A stretch of DNA of 64,000 bases from Mycolicibacter virginiensis (GTDB lineage: Bacteria; Actinomycetota; Actinomycetes; Mycobacteriales; Mycobacteriaceae). Both the position numbers and the translations under genes were made by a program. The number at the start of each line of letters is the position of its first letter. Positions within the stretch are counted from its first letter, which is position 1. Positions 29,202 through 41,597 of the stretch are shown here, piece by piece. The notes under the pieces are model-generated. The model was not told the DNA's origin, made no database searches, and saw only the letters and a list, made by a program, of their open reading frames with translations. The stretch spans positions 1,984,001-2,048,000 of the forward strand of contig NZ_CP092430.2 of NCBI RefSeq assembly GCF_022374935.2, in the 5' to 3' direction.

Positions 29202-30223
29202 GTGCTGGAATGGTTCCGCGACGACATCGTCGGCCGTGGCAGACTGCCGTTGCTGGGCTGTCTGCTGGCCTTCCTGGTGACGTTTTTGGTGACCCGTTCC
29301 GTGGTGCGCTACATCCGCAGCCAGGCCGGAAACCCCGGTCCGCCGCGATGGTGGCAGCCCCGCAATCTGCATTTCGGCTCCAAGCACATTCACCACGTGG
29401 TTTTCGGGGTGGTGTTGGTGATGGTCGCCGGAGTGACGCTGGTGGCCGCCGGGCCGAACGCGCACGAGCCGGCGTTCAGCCTGGCTGCGATAGCGTTCGG
29501 GATCGGGGCGGCGCTGGTGCTCGACGAGTACGCGCTGATCCTGCACCTGTCGGACGTGTACTGGGAGGAGGACGGCCGTGCCTCGGTGGACGCCGTCTTC
29601 GCCGCTGCCGCGGTCACCGGACTTTTGGTGCTGGGTTTTCATCCTCTGACGTTTGTGCTGTCGACCTGGCACGACACCTCCTCGCCGTTGATCCACGCGG
29701 GGGTGATCGTCAGCCTGGTGATGGCGTTGCCGTTGGGCGTGATGGTGTTGTTGAAAGGCAAGGTGTGGACCGGGTTGATCGGGATGTTCTTCTTTCCGCT
29801 GCTGGTGGTGGGTGCGGTGCGGCTGTCCCGGCCGCACGCACCGTGGGCGCGGTGGCGCTACCTGCCTGATCGGGCGCGCATGCACCGGGCGCTGGAGCGG
29901 GAGCGCCGGCTGCGCCGGCCGGTGATTGCGGCCAAGCTCTGGTTGCAAGATGCGGTGGCGGGCCGGCCGCAGGTGCCCGATGAGCGCGCCGTCGACGCCG
30001 AGCTCGATCGGGAGGTGCGGGAGGCGTCGGCGCCGACGGTGCAGTTCATGGCCCCCCGGCAGCAGGTTCCTATCGGCAGGCCGCCCGTCAGGCCTCCGGC
30101 CAGGCCGGCGCCCGCCGCGGGTGCGCCCGTCCGCTCGGGGCCCAACCGGGCGGTTTCGGAGGCCTCGGCGCCGACCCGGCCGGTCGCGATTCCGCGGATA
30201 CACCGGCCGGGCAGGCCGTGGCA

Positions 30224-30227
<4 letters not shown>
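29202..30227 (+). CDS. Multi-pass membrane protein, function unknown (Rv2180c-like)
   Basis: 341 aa. About six or seven helices lie in the first 220 residues, with a His-containing segment [12 protein letters not shown] after the first helix and acidic residues in later helices ([21 protein letters not shown]). A basic linker and a disordered Pro/Arg/Ala-rich tail (about 265-341), longer than I recall for M. tuberculosis, follow. The His/Asp/Glu cluster could bind metal or take part in membrane catalysis; this is inference. The stop overlaps the exoribonuclease ATG, so they are coupled. Confidence 0.78.
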
Positions 30228-32132
<1,905 letters not shown>

Positions 32133-32160
32133 CTGGTTCCCGCAGTCGGCGTGGGCACGG

Positions 32161-33363
32161 TTACAGCAACGCGCCGACGTTGTTGCCCAGCGTCCACGCC
32201 AACGCGGCGACCAACGTGGTGGTTGCGAACAGCACGGCGAGCCAGATGACTACCATCCGGCGCGCGTGCTGGCGCTCCAACACGAAGCGGCTCAATTCGA
32301 CACCGCCGAATTGCCCTGTCACCAACTCATATTGGGTATCGGTGTCCTCCACCCAGTCCGCCGGGCCGCGGGTCATGTGCAGTGTCTGATGTTGCGGTGT
32401 CTGCTGATGCGGCGGCGCCGGGTGTTGCGGGGCGCGGCGGGCCGGGGCGGCGGCGTTGTGCTGGGCGGAGTTTCGGGGGGCCGGCACCCGGAACGCCGGC
32501 AGCGCCAGCCGCTCGGTGATCGCATCAACCGCGTGCGCCATCTCGAGCCCGTCGGCGTAGCGCTCCGCCGGTTCGCGGGCGGTCGCCCGGGCCACCAGGT
32601 CGTCGAATTCGGCTGGGACTCCGTCGATAGCCGAACTCGGTGGCGGGACATCGTGGTCCAGCCGCTGGTAGGCCACCGTCAACGACGAATCACCGGAGAA
32701 CGGCGTGTCTCCGGTCAACAGCTCGTAGGTGAGCACCCCGACCCCGTACACGTCGCTGGCGGGGCCGGCGTTGCCGTCCCGGACCTGTTCGGGCGACAGA
32801 TAGGCGGCGGTGCCCAGAATCACGTTGGTGGAGGTGATTCCCGCCGCCGCGATGGCGCGCACCAGCCCGAAGTCGACCACCTTCACGTCGCCGTCGTCGG
32901 AGATCAGGATGTTCTCCGGTTTGACGTCGCGGTGCACCAGCCCGGCCCGATGCGCGATCCCCAGGGCTCCCAGCACCGGCCGCAGCACCGCGGCGACCGC
33001 ATGTGGCGGCATCGGGCCGCGTTCGTTGAGCAGCTCGCGCAGCGTCCCGCCCTCGACGAGTTCCATCACCAGAAACGGCTGCCCGGGGTCGTGCGGGGTG
33101 CCGAAACCCTGGTCGTACACCGCCACCAGACCCGGGTCTTTGAGCCGGGCGACCGCGCGGGCCTCGAGCTGGAATCGGGTCAGGAACTGCTGGTCACCGG
33201 CGTAGCGAAGATCCATCACCTTGACCGCGACCGGGCGGTCCAGGCGCTCGTCCAGGCCGCGGTACACCGCGGAGGTGCCGCCGGTGGCGATCCGGGTGCC
33301 CACCCGGTACCGGCCGTCGAGCAGCGCGCCCTCCAATGCGTCGCCGCCCCACGCTCCAGTCAC
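32161..33363 (-). CDS. pknL: Receptor-type Ser/Thr protein kinase
   Basis: Membrane-anchored eukaryotic-like kinase. The protein is 400 aa. The kinase domain has a Gly loop (ATGGTSAVY), Lys K48 (VAVKV), catalytic HRDVKPEN (D146) and DFG (164-166); SPEQ replaces APE. A Pro/His/Gln-rich juxtamembrane linker (about 290-345) leads to one membrane helix (about 370-391) and a very short outside tail, so there is no sensor domain. GTG start at leaderless distance from TACCAT. Divergent from the Rv2175c-like gene, whose M. tuberculosis product is a known PknL substrate. Confidence 0.95.
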   Translation of the reverse strand: MTGAWGGDALEGALLDGRYRVGTRIATGGTSAVYRGLDERLDRPVAVKVMDLRYAGDQQFLTRFQLEARAVARLKDPGLVAVYDQGFGTPHDPGQPFLVMELVEGGTLRELLNERGPMPPHAVAAVLRPVLGALGIAHRAGLVHRDVKPENILISDDGDVKVVDFGLVRAIAAAGITSTNVILGTAAYLSPEQVRDGNAGPASDVYGVGVLTYELLTGDTPFSGDSSLTVAYQRLDHDVPPPSSAIDGVPAEFDDLVARATAREPAERYADGLEMAHAVDAITERLALPAFRVPAPRNSAQHNAAAPARRAPQHPAPPHQQTPQHQTLHMTRGPADWVEDTDTQYELVTGQFGGVELSRFVLERQHARRMVVIWLAVLFATTTLVAALAWTLGNNVGALL

Positions 33364-33369
33364 CTGGTC

Positions 33370-33375
33370 ATGGTA
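33370..33375 (-). promoter_or_regulatory. -10 element TACCAT (minus strand) for pknL
   Basis: On the minus strand TACCAT is followed by 6 bases and then the pknL GTG at 33363. It sits within the 52-base gap shared with the Rv2175c-like gene. Confidence 0.45.
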
Positions 33376-33403
33376 TGTGTGCAGGTGGCCGGTCCGGCGG
33401 CTT

Positions 33404-33409
33404 TAAACT
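33404..33409 (+). promoter_or_regulatory. -10 element TAAACT for the Rv2175c-like gene
   Basis: TAAACT ends 6 bases before the GTG at 33416, placing +1 at the start codon. The two divergent -10 elements (this and 33370-33375) are only about 28 bases apart, so the promoters must overlap. Confidence 0.5.
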
Positions 33410-33415
33410 TGTGTC

Positions 33416-33820
33416 GTGAGCAGCATTCCGGCCTCCGAAGACGTACTTGAGCCCGACGAACCGACCTTTGACCTGCCGACGGTCGCCGAAATGCTCGGGG
33501 TACCAGTCACCAAAGTGCACCAGTTCCTGCGTGACAACCACTTGGTTGCGGTGCGGCGAGCCGGCGTACTGATGGTCCCGCAGGTGTTTTTCACCGCCGA
33601 GGGGGACGTCGTCAAGAGCCTGCCCGGGCTCCTGGCCGTGCTGCACGACGGTGGCTACCAACAGACCGACATCGTGCGGTGGCTGTTCACCCCGGATTCG
33701 TCGCTGTCGTTGACCCACGACGGCACGCGGGAGTCGATCGACAACGCTCGCCCGATCGATGCGCTGCACGCGCACCAGGCCCGTGAGGTGATGCGCCGGG
33801 CTCAGGCCATGGCGTACTGA
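33416..33820 (+). CDS. Winged-HTH DNA-binding protein, PknL substrate family (Rv2175c-like)
   Basis: 134 aa. FDLPTVAEMLGVPVTKVHQFLRDNHLVAVRR (residues about 18-48) is a MerR/excisionase-like helix-turn-helix; the C-terminal half is helical. In M. tuberculosis the protein is phosphorylated by PknL in its N-terminal tail, which abolishes DNA binding. The N-terminal Ser-rich tail here (MSSIPASED) could serve the same purpose, though the threonine position cannot be matched by eye. Target genes are unknown. The stop is 4 bases from the mptA stop (convergent). Confidence 0.87.
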   Translation: MSSIPASEDVLEPDEPTFDLPTVAEMLGVPVTKVHQFLRDNHLVAVRRAGVLMVPQVFFTAEGDVVKSLPGLLAVLHDGGYQQTDIVRWLFTPDSSLSLTHDGTRESIDNARPIDALHAHQAREVMRRAQAMAY

Positions 33821-33824
33821 CGTT

Positions 33825-35417
33825 TCAAGCGGCGTCGAGGGCAGGCGCTTGTTGTGCCCGCGACAGCCGGTACCAGGCGTACACGGCGCATCCCGTCGCG
33901 CCGATCACATGCAGCCAGGTGTACATGCCGTGCGAGCCGTCGGGTTTGAAGATCACCATGATCCAGGTCGACGCCGCGGCGATCGCGGCGATCGCGGTCG
34001 GTGAACGGACCACGGTGGCCGCCACCGCCAGTGGCCAGGTGTAGTACCAGGGCAAGGCGGCCGGTACGAACAGCACCACCACCAGCATCGCCCAGGCGAT
34101 CCCGGCGACCGCAGCGCGATCGTCGCGCCGCGCCCGCCACCACAGCACCGGCAGCAGCAGTCCGATCACCGCGACCCCGCTGATCCGGGTGATGTGCAGC
34201 ACGGCATAGAAGTTGACCGGGGCGAACAACCCGCCGACGGCGTGGATCAGGTTGGCGGCCGCGGTCGGCACGGTGAGCCAGTTGATGATCTTGACGTTGC
34301 CGGCCAGCAGTGCGGTCAACCAGCCCAGGCTCACTCCGGCCAGGGCCGAGAGCACGGCGAACACCGCGACGATGATCGCCGTGGACACCGCTGCCGCGAT
34401 GGCGAATGCGATCACCGTCGGATAGCCGCGGCGTTCATTTCGCGGTTCCAGCTTCGGCTCTCCTTCGTCGAGCCTCGCTAAACCGCGGCGTTCACCGCGC
34501 GGTTCCCGCAGGCGGCGCATCCAGATCCACACCAGGAACGGCAATGCGATTGCGGCGGTGGCCTTTACCGCCGCTGCCAGCGCTACCAGCGTTATCCCCG
34601 CCAGGTGGCGGCGCTCCAGGGTCAGCGCGATCCCGGCGATCACCAGGCCGACCATCAGCATCTCGTTGTGCACCCCGCCCATCAGGTGGATGATCACCAG
34701 CGGGTTGAGCACGGCCAAATACAGCGCCGCGGGCGCGCTGCCACCGACACGGGCCGCGACCCGGGGTGCGGCCCAGATCAGCAGTGCCAGACCGGGCAGC
34801 ATGCACAAGCGCAGCACCATCGTGCCGGCCACCACGTTGTTGCCCACCAGCATCGTGACGAGCTTGGCGACCAGAATGAACGCCGGGCCGTACGGTGCCG
34901 TCGTCGCTGCCCAGATCGGGCTGACATCCTCGAGCAGGGGATTGGGGTTGTCCACCGGCCCGACCACGTACGGATCGAATCCATCCCGCAGCAGGGCGCC
35001 CTGGGCCAGGTAGGAGTAGGTGTCGCGGCTGAACACCGGGACCGACAGCAGCAGCGGCGCCAGCCAGAAACCGGTGGTGGTGATCAGCGTGTAGGTGCTC
35101 ACGGTGCCCTCGATCACCCGCCGGCCCAAGCCGAGCCAGGCCACCAGCATCACCGCGACCCCAGCCCACAGCAGCACCGACGACAGCACCAGGCCGTGAC
35201 CGAAGCGCAGCCATGACAGGTGCAGGGAATCGAGCACCGGGTCCTGGATGCGGGTGCTGCCGGCGCCCAAGCCGCCCAGGGTGATCAGCAGCGCGCCCAG
35301 GCAGCCGAGCCATGCCGCTCCCGCTTGCTCGCCGGCGGCGAACTGCCGCAGTCGGGACAGGCCGCTGACGGCGTCGCTGGACGCGCGGGGGACCGGTGGG
35401 GTGGTGGGGTTCGACAT
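33825..35417 (-). CDS. mptA: Alpha-(1->6) mannosyltransferase of lipomannan (GT-C)
   Basis: Polyprenyl-phosphomannose-dependent enzyme extending the alpha-1,6 mannan backbone of lipomannan. The protein is 530 aa with about 13 hydrophobic helices and the GT-C acidic motif in the first outer loop (SRDTYSYLAQGALLRDGFDPY). Residues about 305-331 (EPRGERRG, LARLDEGEPKL, EPRNERRG) are encoded by a copy of the dispersed 57-bp repeat, inserted in frame in a basic loop between helices (MRRL...YPTVIAF). The protein is about 14 residues longer than I recall for M. tuberculosis MptA. ATG start. Confidence 0.9.
   Translation of the reverse strand: MSNPTTPPVPRASSDAVSGLSRLRQFAAGEQAGAAWLGCLGALLITLGGLGAGSTRIQDPVLDSLHLSWLRFGHGLVLSSVLLWAGVAVMLVAWLGLGRRVIEGTVSTYTLITTTGFWLAPLLLSVPVFSRDTYSYLAQGALLRDGFDPYVVGPVDNPNPLLEDVSPIWAATTAPYGPAFILVAKLVTMLVGNNVVAGTMVLRLCMLPGLALLIWAAPRVAARVGGSAPAALYLAVLNPLVIIHLMGGVHNEMLMVGLVIAGIALTLERRHLAGITLVALAAAVKATAAIALPFLVWIWMRRLREPRGERRGLARLDEGEPKLEPRNERRGYPTVIAFAIAAAVSTAIIVAVFAVLSALAGVSLGWLTALLAGNVKIINWLTVPTAAANLIHAVGGLFAPVNFYAVLHITRISGVAVIGLLLPVLWWRARRDDRAAVAGIAWAMLVVVLFVPAALPWYYTWPLAVAATVVRSPTAIAAIAAASTWIMVIFKPDGSHGMYTWLHVIGATGCAVYAWYRLSRAQQAPALDAA
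34426..34506. repeat. Dispersed repeat copy inside the mptA coding sequence
   Basis: Two related 24-base blocks (34426-34449 and 34483-34506, offset 57) flank the 30-base family core (34450-34479). The right block has a perfect stem AACCGCG (34481-34487) / CGCGGTT (34498-34504); the left has CCGCG/CGCGG. The blocks differ at a few bases, so the event is not recent. 57 bp is 19 codons, which keeps the mptA frame. Confidence 0.85.
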
Positions 35418-35432
35418 CGGCGCTCCGGGCGA

Positions 35433-37599
<2,167 letters not shown>

Positions 37600-37602
37600 T
37601 CC

Positions 37603-38277
37603 TCAGCCGGCGCTGTCCTCGGGCGAGCTGAACCGCGGTGACCGGTCCCGCCCATACCAGGCGATGGCCGCAACCGCGCCCGCCGCGGCGAGCGTGGACA
37701 GGATCAGCCACAGCGCGGCGTGGGCGAAGGAACGGGTGCTGGGATCGGTGTAGCGGGCTTGGGCGCTCATGGTGCTCACCACGCCCGGCTTGAGCCGCCA
37801 CTGCACCGTGTCGCTGCCGATGCGTTCGCCGTTGGTGGAGGTCACCTCGCCGGGGAACGCGACGCTCAACTCGACGTCGGCCTCCGGGTCGCTCAGTGAG
37901 GTGAGATCCACCCGGCCTTCCAGAATCACCAGGTTGCCGGCGCGACGCAGCGACAGGTCCACCCCGGCCGCGTCGCGGTGCATTTCAGCCAGCTGCGGCA
38001 GTTCGGCGAAGGTCAGGTCGGAGAACACCGCCTGGGAGCCGACGTAGCCGTCCCGGCTGTAGTTGGAGATCGCGACCTTCTGCGGGAACGGCAGGTCGGC
38101 GCTGAGCTTGGGGCCGGTGTCGTTGTCGTTGCGCGGCTTGGCCGCAACGACGATCTGACCGGAGACCTGATCGTTGGGGGAGACGGTGATGTTGGCGCGG
38201 ATGCGCACGCACCCGGCCAACGGCGCCGCGATCAACAGCAGCGCGACCACGGCCACCAGGCGACGGTAGGTGCCCAC
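37603..38277 (-). CDS. lppM: Lipoprotein LppM
   Basis: Surface lipoprotein implicated in M. tuberculosis in interference with phagosome maturation. The protein is 224 aa from GTG 38277, giving a clean signal peptide (basic TYRR, hydrophobic core, lipobox LAGC with C23). A beta-rich extracellular domain (about 25-180) and a C-terminal membrane helix (about 184-206) with a short basic tail follow. An in-frame GTG at 38349 would add 24 Arg/Pro-rich residues and is less likely. The mature domain starts RIRANITVSPNDQVSGQIVV. Confidence 0.87.
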   Translation of the reverse strand: MGTYRRLVAVVALLLIAAPLAGCVRIRANITVSPNDQVSGQIVVAAKPRNDNDTGPKLSADLPFPQKVAISNYSRDGYVGSQAVFSDLTFAELPQLAEMHRDAAGVDLSLRRAGNLVILEGRVDLTSLSDPEADVELSVAFPGEVTSTNGERIGSDTVQWRLKPGVVSTMSAQARYTDPSTRSFAHAALWLILSTLAAAGAVAAIAWYGRDRSPRFSSPEDSAG

Positions 38278-38403
38278 CCGTCGAAACCGGCGCTGAGCGG
38301 GCGCTGGAACGGATCTCCGAGCGGGCTGTAGCGAACGCCGAACATGCACGACGTCATCGTGCCAGACCAGTCGGCTGCTCCGGTGACGACGCGGCGCTTG
38401 GCT

Positions 38404-39021
38404 TTACAACGGCAGGGGCCGGCCCAGGATGGCGAATGGCCGGGGATCGCCGGCGAAGTGGTGACCGCGGATGACGTCGGTGAATCCCAGCCGCCGGTAC
38501 AACCGCCAGGCGCGGTTGCCTTCGCCATTGGTCTCCGGTGTGGACAGCAGCACGTTGGCTTCGGGCCGCCCGGCCAGCAGCCGGCGGGCCAGGGCCTCAC
38601 CCAGGCCGCTGCCCTGCGCGCGCGGTGCGACGTGCAATTCGGTCAGCTCGAAGTAACTGGCCATCAGGCGCGCGATGTCGGGGTGGGGCAGCCCGCGGCG
38701 CTGTAGGCCCAGCACCACCTGCTGCTGCCACCACTGGTCGGGGGCTCCGCAGTAGCCGTAGGCCACGCCCAGCAGCTCGGCGCCGTTCAATCCGGACGGC
38801 GCGGCGTCCGGCTGGCGAATCTCGCCGACGCCGCCGGCTTCGTCGTCGGCGAAGGCGGCCACCGCTCGCCAACCGATTCGGCGGGTGTGATCGAGCCACA
38901 TCGCAGCACGTTGGCTTTCGGTGCCCGGGGGATAGCCCATCGCGGTGACGTAGACGCGCAGTGCCGCACCGAGGTGATCCGCCATTTCGCGCGGCGACAT
39001 GTCGAGGAGGAAGGTCACCAA
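38404..39021 (-). CDS. GNAT-family N-acetyltransferase (Rv2170-like)
   Basis: 205 aa. The acetyl-CoA binding motif A is RAQGSGLGEA (134-143) after the strand ELTELHVAP; motif B is RAWRLYRRLGF, both standard GNAT. The M. tuberculosis homologue has been reported to acetylate isocitrate dehydrogenase; whether this one does is unknown. Start at 39021 (GTG-type); an in-frame ATG lies at codon 8. Transcribed divergently from the DUF3040 gene across a 238-base gap. Confidence 0.85.
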   Translation of the reverse strand: MVTFLLDMSPREMADHLGAALRVYVTAMGYPPGTESQRAAMWLDHTRRIGWRAVAAFADDEAGGVGEIRQPDAAPSGLNGAELLGVAYGYCGAPDQWWQQQVVLGLQRRGLPHPDIARLMASYFELTELHVAPRAQGSGLGEALARRLLAGRPEANVLLSTPETNGEGNRAWRLYRRLGFTDVIRGHHFAGDPRPFAILGRPLPL

Positions 39022-39111
39022 CGTGCAGGTTCCTTTCCCGCAGAAGTGGGAGCGTGCCCGATGCCCGTGGTCCCATTATCCGGATTGGGTCGACGGCGTC
39101 GGCCGTTGTTG

Positions 39112-39139
39112 TTCGACATCGCCGGACCGCCGCTACAAT
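39112..39139 (+). promoter_or_regulatory. Candidate promoter TTCGAC-16-TACAAT for the DUF3040 gene
   Basis: TACAAT (39134-39139) is close to the consensus -10, with TTCGAC 16 bases upstream. A second -10-like TATTAT lies at 39179-39184. Either would give a leader of 70-115 bases. Nothing else is visible in the 39022-39259 gap. Confidence 0.4.
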
Positions 39140-39259
39140 CGGCTGGTGAAGCCTGTGGTACGGCGCAGGCCTACCTCGTATTATCAGTGTTAGTTGCCCG
39201 CACCAGTCCGTATTGCGCCGTGGGCAATGATATGAGCGGCCGTCGGCAAGGAGGGACGA

Positions 39260-39661
39260 ATGCCACTCTCCGATCATGAGCAGCGCATGCTCGACGAGAT
39301 CGAGAGCGCGCTCTACGCCGAGGACCCCAAGTTCGCTTCCAGCGTTCGCGGCGGTGCTCTGCGTACCCCCACCACCCGCCGGCGGGTGCAGGGCATGACA
39401 CTGTTCGTGGTCGGTCTGGTGATGCTGGTATCCGGTATCCCGATCTATGCGACCACCGTCAATTCGGCATTCCTGATTCTGAGCGTGCTGGGATTCGTGG
39501 TCATGTTCGGTGGCGTGGTGTTCGCCATCACCGGCAACCACGCGACCGCCAGCCGCGACGGTGCGGCCAAGCCGGGCGGGAGTTCGCAGCGGCGGGTGAA
39601 GGGTGGCGGCACCTTCGCCAGCCGGATGGAAGACCGTTTCCGCCGCCGATTCGAGCCTTAG
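39260..39661 (+). CDS. DUF3040 membrane protein (Rv2169c-like)
   Basis: 133 aa, unknown function. The N-terminal helix MPLSDHEQRMLDEIESALYAEDPKF is the DUF3040 signature. Two membrane helices lie at about 44-63 and 69-90, then a basic tail. A strong SD (AAGGAGG) precedes the ATG. It is followed by an intrinsic terminator and then the mraZ regulatory region, so it is separately transcribed from the dcw cluster although it neighbours it throughout mycobacteria. Confidence 0.88.
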   Translation: MPLSDHEQRMLDEIESALYAEDPKFASSVRGGALRTPTTRRRVQGMTLFVVGLVMLVSGIPIYATTVNSAFLILSVLGFVVMFGGVVFAITGNHATASRDGAAKPGGSSQRRVKGGGTFASRMEDRFRRRFEP

Positions 39662-39687
39662 GCCGATCCAGCGGCACGTGTGATGTG

Positions 39688-39716
39688 AAAGGGCAGCCGA
39701 TCGGCTGCCCTTTTTT
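39688..39716 (+). terminator. Intrinsic terminator after the DUF3040 gene
   Basis: AAAGGGCAGCC pairs perfectly with GGCTGCCCTTT around a GATC-type loop, followed by a run of T (TTTTTT). It insulates the mraZ promoter region from upstream transcription. Confidence 0.9.
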
Positions 39717-39780
39717 CTTGGCGTTTCGGCGCGCGACAGCTCCGGTGCCGCCTCCCGGGGGCAACGCTTCAGTGCGCGCA

Positions 39781-39807
39781 CCCCACCTCGCCCCACTTTG
39801 CCTCCAC
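39781..39807 (-). promoter_or_regulatory. Second, inverted cluster of MraZ-like GTGGRG boxes
   Basis: On the minus strand GTGGAG (39802-39807), GTGGGG (39791-39796) and GTGGGG (39781-39786) occur with 11- and 10-base periodicity, like the canonical array at 39922-39947 but in the opposite direction and about 140 bases upstream. Function is inference. Confidence 0.4.
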
Positions 39808-39921
39808 CTGCGCTGACCTGGATGTTCGGTGCCCAGTTGCGCCCATTTTCGTATGCCTGGACGGCCCGATGGCCGATCTGGTGGGGCGTAGGGGTGGAAT
39901 CGACCAAAGAAATGGTGCGTA

Positions 39922-39947
39922 GTGGGGGATTGTGGGGTATCGTGGGC
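39922..39947 (+). promoter_or_regulatory. MraZ operator: three GTGGGN boxes with 10-bp period
   Basis: GTGGGG (39922), GTGGGG (39932) and GTGGGC (39942) are exactly 10 bp apart, ending 30 bases before the mraZ ATG. MraZ is known to bind direct TGGGN repeats with 10-bp spacing upstream of its own gene and regulate the dcw operon. The 315-base gap 39662-39976 otherwise holds the terminator and the inverted box cluster. Confidence 0.8.
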
Positions 39948-39976
39948 TGCGAAGTCGACATGGCGGGAGGTGGCCG

Positions 39977-40408
39977 ATGTTCCTCGGCACCTATACGCCC
40001 AAGCTCGACGACAAGGGGCGGCTGACACTGCCCGCGAAGTTTCGCGATGCGCTGGCAGGAGGGTTGATGGTCACCAAGAGTCAGGACCACAGCCTGGCCG
40101 TGTATCCCCGCGCGGAGTTCGAGCAGTTGGCCCGCCGGGCGGCCAAGGCTTCGCGCAGCAACCCGGACGCGCGAGCATTCCTGCGCAACCTGGCCGCCGC
40201 CACAGATGAACAGCACCCCGACGCCCAGGGCCGGATCACCTTGTCGCCCGACCACCGTCGCTACGCCAACCTGTCCAAGGAATGCGTGGTCATCGGGTCG
40301 GTCGATTACCTGGAGATCTGGGACGCGCAGGCCTGGAGTGATTACCAGCAGACACACGAAGAGAACTTCTCCGCGGCCAGCGATGAAGCACTCAGCGACA
40401 TCATCTGA
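39977..40408 (+). CDS. mraZ: Transcriptional regulator MraZ
   Basis: First gene of the dcw cluster; ring-forming DNA-binding protein that controls the cluster through GTGGG boxes. The protein is 143 aa with two SpoVT/AbrB-like swapped-hairpin repeats: [23 protein letters not shown] (1-23) and [18 protein letters not shown] (about 77-94). ATG 39977 is chosen for the invariant [12 protein letters not shown]-terminus; upstream in-frame codons fall within the operator boxes. The SD is GGGAGG. The rsmH reading frame overlaps its 3' end if the longer rsmH start is used. Confidence 0.95.
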   Translation: MFLGTYTPKLDDKGRLTLPAKFRDALAGGLMVTKSQDHSLAVYPRAEFEQLARRAAKASRSNPDARAFLRNLAAATDEQHPDAQGRITLSPDHRRYANLSKECVVIGSVDYLEIWDAQAWSDYQQTHEENFSAASDEALSDII

Positions 40409-40589
40409 GGCGCGCGCCCGTGCCTCGTGGCCTCTGTCCGAACCGACCCTGACGTACTTCCCCAACGTCAGGTTCGCGCTGTCGGGCAGGGACCTCGAGG
40501 CAAGGGCCGCCTGCAGCCGGGTCGCACGCCGTGGGGCCCGGAGACCAAGCGATCGTGCAATTCATTGGCCGCAACAGGGAGGTATTGCT

Positions 40590-41597
40590 GTGGCCGAACA
40601 GGGCGAATTCGGACATGTGCCGGTCCTGCTGGACCGTTGCGTGGAGCTGCTGGCTCCGGCGCTGACCAGGCAGTCGCCCGACGGCCAGGGCGCGACCCTG
40701 GTGGACGCCACCCTCGGGGCCGGCGGGCACACCGAGCGGTTCTTGAGCGAGTTCCCCGGCCTGCGGGTCATCGGTTTGGACCGCGATACCACCGCACTCG
40801 ACATCGCCGGGGCCCGGTTGGCCCGCTTCGCCGATCGGCTCCAGACGGTCTGTACCCGATACGACGGGATTCCCGCGGCGCTTGCCGAATCCGGCTTGGC
40901 CGCAACCGGGTCGGTGGCTGCGGTGTTGTTCGACCTCGGGGTGTCCTCGATGCAGCTCGACCGGGTGGAGCGGGGATTCTCCTACGCGCAGGACGCGCCG
41001 CTGGACATGCGAATGGACCCGCAGGCCGAACTCACCGCCGCAGACATCGTGAACACCTACGACGCGGCCGCGCTGACCGACATTCTGCGCCGCTTCGGCG
41101 AGGAGCGTTTCGCATCGCGGATCGCCTCGTACATCGTGCGCCGCCGGGCCCAGACCCCATTCACCTCGACCGGGGAACTGACGGCGCTGCTCTACGAGGC
41201 GATTCCGGCGCCGGCGCGACGCACCGGGGGACACCCGGCCAAGCGGACATTTCAGGCGCTGCGCATCGCGGTCAACGGCGAATTGGACTCACTGCGAGAC
41301 GCATTGCCGGCGGCGCTGGATGCGTTGGCGGTGGGTGGACGCGTGGCGGTGATGTCCTACCAGTCGCTGGAGGACCGCATCGTCAAGCAGCAGTTCGCCG
41401 CGGCCACCGCGTCTCGCACCCCGGTCGGGCTGCCGGTCGAATTGCCCGGGGACGAACCGAAGTTCACGACGTTGACGCGGGGCGCCGAAAAGGCCGAGGC
41501 GGATGAGGTCGAGCGCAACCCACGAGCGGGCTCAGTCCGGCTACGTGCGGTTGAGCGGGTCCAGGCCGGCCCGATCGTGGCATCGAGGGGGAAGTGA
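40590..41597 (+). CDS. rsmH: 16S rRNA (cytosine(1402)-N(4))-methyltransferase
   Basis: Methylates C1402 in the ribosomal P-site using S-adenosylmethionine. The protein is 335 aa from GTG 40590, which has AGGGAGG 8 bases upstream and starts just before the conserved [11 protein letters not shown]. The SAM motif is [15 protein letters not shown], followed by [11 protein letters not shown] and [15 protein letters not shown]. The same frame is open to an ATG at 40383 (404 aa, overlapping mraZ by 26 bases), and the extra N-terminal stretch ([18 protein letters not shown]) resembles the annotated M. tuberculosis N-terminus. Which start is used is open. The stop is joined to ftsL as TGATG. Confidence 0.92.
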   Translation: MAEQGEFGHVPVLLDRCVELLAPALTRQSPDGQGATLVDATLGAGGHTERFLSEFPGLRVIGLDRDTTALDIAGARLARFADRLQTVCTRYDGIPAALAESGLAATGSVAAVLFDLGVSSMQLDRVERGFSYAQDAPLDMRMDPQAELTAADIVNTYDAAALTDILRRFGEERFASRIASYIVRRRAQTPFTSTGELTALLYEAIPAPARRTGGHPAKRTFQALRIAVNGELDSLRDALPAALDALAVGGRVAVMSYQSLEDRIVKQQFAAATASRTPVGLPVELPGDEPKFTTLTRGAEKAEADEVERNPRAGSVRLRAVERVQAGPIVASRGK

